Shown piece after piece: positions 62,682 to 63,117 of a stretch of DNA of 63,117 bases. The DNA is from Deltaproteobacteria bacterium (GTDB lineage: Bacteria; Desulfobacterota; JAENJC01). The DNA lies in NCBI GenBank assembly GCA_030646755.1, contig JAUSKU010000001.1, forward strand, positions 1 through 63,117, in the 5' to 3' direction. The translations under genes were made by a program, and so were the position numbers. Under the pieces are notes generated by a model. That model had not been told where the DNA came from. It saw only the letters and a list, made by a program, of their open reading frames with translations, and made no database searches. Every line of letters starts with the position of its first letter. Within the stretch, counting starts at the first letter, position 1.

Positions 62682-63117
62682 TTAGATTCCTTCTTGCTCA
62701 GGTTCTATTTTACCATCTTCCGGTAAAAATGAAACAAGCTTTATCCCGTCCATCTGGTTCTCTTCGTCCTCTGCCCACTTGGCGGGGTTGAACATGATAT
62801 ACTCTCGAACAGAGTACAGTTCTTCATCATTGCGGATGATTCGTTCATAGTAATTGCGTTGCCACAATGGCCGTCCTTGACGCCCCAAAAGCCGGTTTAC
62901 CTTGACTGCGGAAATTGATTTGAACGCCCGCATTATTTCTCCCAACGTATTCACGTATCTCGTAGGGGCGCTGCTTGCCGCGCCCCTTTTTGTTGTGCCC
63001 TCATTCCCATTCTCATTCCCATTCTCATTCCCATTCTCATTCCCATTCTCATTCCCATTCTCATTCCCATTCTCATTCCCATTCTCATTCCCATTCTCAT
63101 TCCCATTCTCATTCCCA
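62682..63117 (-). CDS. REP-associated tyrosine transposase (RAYT/Y1), 5'-truncated by the window
   Basis: The frame is open from the window edge to the stop at 62682 (145 codons). The C-terminal part has [38 protein letters not shown] and [17 protein letters not shown]: the nucleophilic-tyrosine half of Y1 transposases. Upstream in frame are a family D palindrome (62961-62988, [10 protein letters not shown]) and a Gly-Asn-Glu-Asn repeat from the 12-bp tandem array. The HUH metal site would lie beyond the window. A GTG at 62954 would give only the C-terminal 90 residues and is not a likely start. Confidence 0.82.
62961..62988. repeat. Family D palindrome inside the RAYT gene
   Basis: CGTAGGGGCGCTGCTTGCC and GCGCCCC arms (GGGGCGC/GCGCCCC) with the GTAGGGGC boundary of family D; translated in frame. 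Confidence 0.7.
63001..63117. repeat. 12-bp tandem repeat, 9.75 perfect copies to the window edge
   Basis: Unit TCATTCCCATTC. On the minus strand it reads GGG AAT GAG AAT in the RAYT frame. No unit differs from the others, indicating recent expansion. Confidence 0.95.

Noticed and set aside
62682..62954. Complete 90-aa transposase starting at GTG 62954
   Set aside because: The frame is open to the window edge and the family needs an upstream HUH domain; this is a partial gene.
63001..63117. CRISPR array at the window end
   Set aside because: The unit is 12 bp with no spacers; it is a simple coding tandem repeat.

Overview
The window comes from a diderm (Gram-negative) bacterium, probably anaerobic or facultative. 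It has an LPS export cluster (lptC, lptA, lptB next to rpoN and a KDO phosphatase domain), a type IV pilus assembly cluster with a secretin, an outer-membrane porin and Tat/lipoprotein signals. Arginine is mostly coded by AGG/AGA and isoleucine often by ATA. The gene set (SpoVG, ApgM-like thrC partner, DUF362 and ASKHA ferredoxin proteins, HldE2-KdsC fusion) fits a deep-branching lineage such as Nitrospirota or former Deltaproteobacteria. I cannot name the taxon from sequence alone. The window ends inside a perfect 12-bp tandem repeat, which may be a contig edge.

Layout. 0.2-5.2 kb: pilQ-P-O-N-M, an ExeA-like ATPase and tatA on the minus strand, with ATGA overlaps at every junction from the ATPase to pilQ. 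5.4-8.7 kb: glpX, an ApgM-type phosphomutase (proposed homoserine kinase) and thrC. 9-14 kb: a compositionally foreign DEAD-box helicase, an ASKHA ferredoxin protein and a PA2779/PA2778/TPR cassette. 14-18.5 kb: gene debris, a Phd/RelE pair, ywbE, a cytochrome b561-like protein with a PepSY protein, and tsaC. 18.7-30.6 kb: dnaK, hsp20, uvrB, tRNA-Lys, ispE-spoVG-tRNA-Gln-prs-rplY-pth (the Firmicutes-like order), maf and guaB. 31-37.7 kb: DUF362, a membrane protein and mutL-miaA-hfq-hflX. 37.7-46.4 kb: an accessory island with MazEF, a Panacea-type pair, HigBA, an MrfAB-like helicase/nuclease pair, an IS4-type transposase and decayed genes. 46.4-55.3 kb: iron acquisition, with fur-feoB and a six-gene FTR1/P19/porin operon behind a perfect consensus promoter and a putative iron operator. 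56.5-60.8 kb: HldE2-KdsC, lptC-A-B, rpoN. 60.9-63.1 kb: two MNT/HEPN pairs facing each other, a MITE, a lone type I-E CRISPR repeat and a truncated REP-associated transposase.

The most unusual signal is a set of dispersed palindromic repeat families that have entered protein-coding genes in frame. The same 8-bp-unit repeat codes for residues 4-14 of both PilQ and MiaA, and for part of the MutL linker. A GC-rich hairpin family codes for inserts in MutL, the FTR1 permease and its iron-sulfur partner. Another family lies in a porin signal peptide and in the truncated transposase itself. The transposase belongs to the class known to mobilise REP palindromes, so agent and product may both be in this window.
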